From Pseudomonas sp. L5B5 (GTDB lineage: Bacteria > Pseudomonadota > Gammaproteobacteria > Pseudomonadales > Pseudomonadaceae): a stretch of 64,000 nucleotides of DNA. A program made the translations under genes and the position numbers. Below are positions 62,112 to 64,000 of this stretch, piece after piece. Below the pieces are notes generated by a model, which saw nothing but the letters and a program-made list of their open reading frames with translations, did not search any database and had not been told where the DNA came from. The stretch is taken from contig NZ_CP084742.1 in NCBI RefSeq assembly GCF_020520285.1, forward strand, positions 4,154,001 through 4,218,000, written 5' to 3'. Within the stretch, counting starts at the first letter, position 1, and each line of letters begins with the position of its first letter.

Positions 62112-64000
62112 GTGGATTTCCCTTCCCGTTTTGAAGTGATCGTCATCGGCGGCGGTCATGCCGGTACCGAGGCAGCACTTGCATCAGCACGCATGGGGGC
62201 AAAAACCCTGTTGCTGACGCATAACGTGGAAACCCTCGGAGCCATGAGCTGCAATCCCGCGATCGGTGGGATCGGCAAGAGCCACCTGGTCAAGGAGATC
62301 GATGCCCTGGGCGGCGCGATGGCCATGGCTACGGATAAAGGCGGCATTCAGTTCCGAGTATTGAACAGCCGCAAAGGCCCTGCGGTACGGGCGACTCGGG
62401 CCCAGGCCGACCGGATCCTGTACAAGGCAGCTGTTCGCGAGATTCTCGAGAACCAGCCCAACCTGTGGATATTTCAGCAGTCCGCCGATGACCTGATCGT
62501 CGAGCAGGACCAGGTCAAGGGCGTAGTGACCCAGATGGGCCTGCGGTTCTTTGCCGATTCCGTGGTGCTGACCACCGGGACCTTCCTCGGAGGACTTATC
62601 CACATCGGCTTGCAGAACTATTCCGGCGGTCGTGCCGGCGATCCACCCTCGATCGCCCTGGCACAACGGCTGCGCGAACTGCCACTGCGGGTCGGGCGCC
62701 TGAAAACCGGTACTCCACCGCGCATCGACGCTCGGTCTGTGGATTTCTCGGTGATGACCGAGCAACCAGGTGATACACCGATCCCGGTAATGTCGTTCCT
62801 GGGCTCCAAGGAACAGCATCCGCGGCAGGTCAGTTGCTGGATTACTCACACCAATGCCCGGACCCACGAGATCATCGCTTCGAACCTCGATCGTTCGCCG
62901 ATGTATTCCGGAGTCATCGAAGGTATCGGCCCGCGTTACTGCCCATCCATCGAAGACAAGATCCACCGCTTCGCCGACAAGGAAAGCCATCAGGTCTTCA
63001 TCGAGCCTGAAGGGTTGACCACCCACGAGCTGTACCCGAACGGGATATCCACATCCTTGCCGTTCGACGTGCAATTGCAGATCGTGCAGTCGATCCGTGG
63101 TATGGAAAACGCCCATATCGTGCGGCCGGGCTATGCCATCGAGTATGACTATTTCGATCCACGGGACCTGAAGTACAGCCTCGAAACCAAAGTCATTGGC
63201 GGCTTGTTCTTTGCTGGCCAGATCAATGGCACTACCGGTTACGAAGAAGCCGGTGCCCAAGGTTTGCTGGCCGGCGCCAACGCGGCCTTGCGCGCGCAAG
63301 GCAAGGACAGCTGGTGCCCACGTCGCGATGAAGCCTACATCGGCGTGCTGGTCGACGACCTGATTACCCTGGGTACCCAGGAACCGTACCGGATGTTCAC
63401 TTCCCGGGCGGAATATCGGTTGATCCTGCGCGAAGACAACGCCGACCTGCGCCTGACCGAAAAAGGCCGCGAGCTGGGCCTGGTGGATGACGTTCGCTGG
63501 GCGGCTTTCTGCAGGAAACGTGAAAGTATCGCTCTGGAAGAACAGCGCTTGAAGTCGACCTGGGTCCGCCCCGGTACCGAGCAGGGCGATGCTATCGCGC
63601 AGAAATTCGGCACGCCGCTGACCCACGAGTACAACTTGCTGAACCTGCTGAGCCGTCCGGAAATCGACTACGCTGGGCTGGTCGAGGTGACCGGCCAGGG
63701 CGCAGAAGATCCACAGGTCGCGGAACAGGTTGAAATCAAGACCAAGTACGCCGGCTATATCGATCGCCAGCAGGATGAAATCGCCCGCCTCAGGGCCAGT
63801 GAAGACACCAGACTGCCTGTGGATATCGACTACACCACCATCTCCGGCCTGTCCAAGGAGATTCAGAGCAAGCTGGGTACCACCCGTCCGGAGACGCTGG
63901 GCCAGGCATCACGGATCCCCGGCGTCACGCCGGCGGCCATTTCCCTGTTGATGATTCACTTGAAAAAACGCGGCGCTGGCCGTCAGTTGGAGCAAAGCGC
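62112..64000 (+). CDS. mnmG: tRNA uridine-5-carboxymethylaminomethyl enzyme MnmG, 3' end cut
   Basis: 629 complete codons are visible, close to the usual full length, so the stop is probably just outside. FAD protein that works with MnmE on tRNA U34. FAD motif [15 protein letters not shown] at the start; [18 protein letters not shown] near residue 370 and the C-terminal helix bundle. GTG at 62112 with GAGGTG just upstream. Exact DnaA box at 62596-62604. Confidence 0.97.
   Translation, partial: MDFPSRFEVIVIGGGHAGTEAALASARMGAKTLLLTHNVETLGAMSCNPAIGGIGKSHLVKEIDALGGAMAMATDKGGIQFRVLNSRKGPAVRATRAQADRILYKAAVREILENQPNLWIFQQSADDLIVEQDQVKGVVTQMGLRFFADSVVLTTGTFLGGLIHIGLQNYSGGRAGDPPSIALAQRLRELPLRVGRLKTGTPPRIDARSVDFSVMTEQPGDTPIPVMSFLGSKEQHPRQVSCWITHTNARTHEIIASNLDRSPMYSGVIEGIGPRYCPSIEDKIHRFADKESHQVFIEPEGLTTHELYPNGISTSLPFDVQLQIVQSIRGMENAHIVRPGYAIEYDYFDPRDLKYSLETKVIGGLFFAGQINGTTGYEEAGAQGLLAGANAALRAQGKDSWCPRRDEAYIGVLVDDLITLGTQEPYRMFTSRAEYRLILREDNADLRLTEKGRELGLVDDVRWAAFCRKRESIALEEQRLKSTWVRPGTEQGDAIAQKFGTPLTHEYNLLNLLSRPEIDYAGLVEVTGQGAEDPQVAEQVEIKTKYAGYIDRQQDEIARLRASEDTRLPVDIDYTTISGLSKEIQSKLGTTRPETLGQASRIPGVTPAAISLLMIHLKKRGAGRQLEQS

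Overview
The window is chromosomal DNA from a Pseudomonas of the fluorescens group in the broad sense. The evidence is high GC content, trpI divergent from trpBA, REP elements with a REP-associated transposase, and the Pseudomonas-type gene order around the replication origin (mnmG, mnmE, yidC, yidD, rnpA, rpmH, oriC, dnaA, dnaN, recF, gyrB). I see no rRNA, tRNA, CRISPR array, insertion sequence or prophage.

Layout. 0-1.3 kb: the 5' part of a secreted ribosome-inactivating protein (RIP, rRNA N-glycosidase fold) cut by the window edge, then a small unknown gene. 1.3-5.2 kb: a three-subunit periplasmic gluconate-type dehydrogenase. 5.5-15.8 kb: small housekeeping and envelope genes (phosphatase, yheV-prlC, gamma carbonic anhydrase, HAD phosphatase, a RAYT between inverted REPs, paralogous lipoprotein and DUF1161 pairs, OsmC, flavin monooxygenase, dodecin, DUF883). 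15.8-18.9 kb: trpI/trpBA. 20-25.4 kb: choline-O-sulfate genes (LysR, betC, choX, SulP transporter). 25.5-41.6 kb: conserved origin-proximal genes (aroE, hemF, qor, tsaC, dprA, def, fmt, rsmB, trkA, pilZ, lpxL-like, tag, glyQS, gmhB, plsC). 41.6-50.6 kb: an accessory block between plsC and gyrB, holding a FecR/CHASE2-kinase pair, aqpZ, an OmpR-type regulator and a one-strand array of six small genes, several of them immunity-protein families, with no toxin. 50.7-64 kb: replication core, oriC, ribosome/RNase P/membrane insertion genes, tRNA-modification GTPase, and mnmG running off the end.

How it fits together. The right half is the initiation and segregation centre. Four exact DnaA boxes lie between dnaA and rpmH, a second DnaA-box cluster lies upstream of mnmG, and an exact parS site is embedded in recF. 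Exact DnaA boxes are also scattered over about 40 kb of flanking DNA, many inside genes. The most unusual content is the RIP-family toxin at the left edge and the toxin-less immunity array beside gyrB, both suggesting competition with other organisms.
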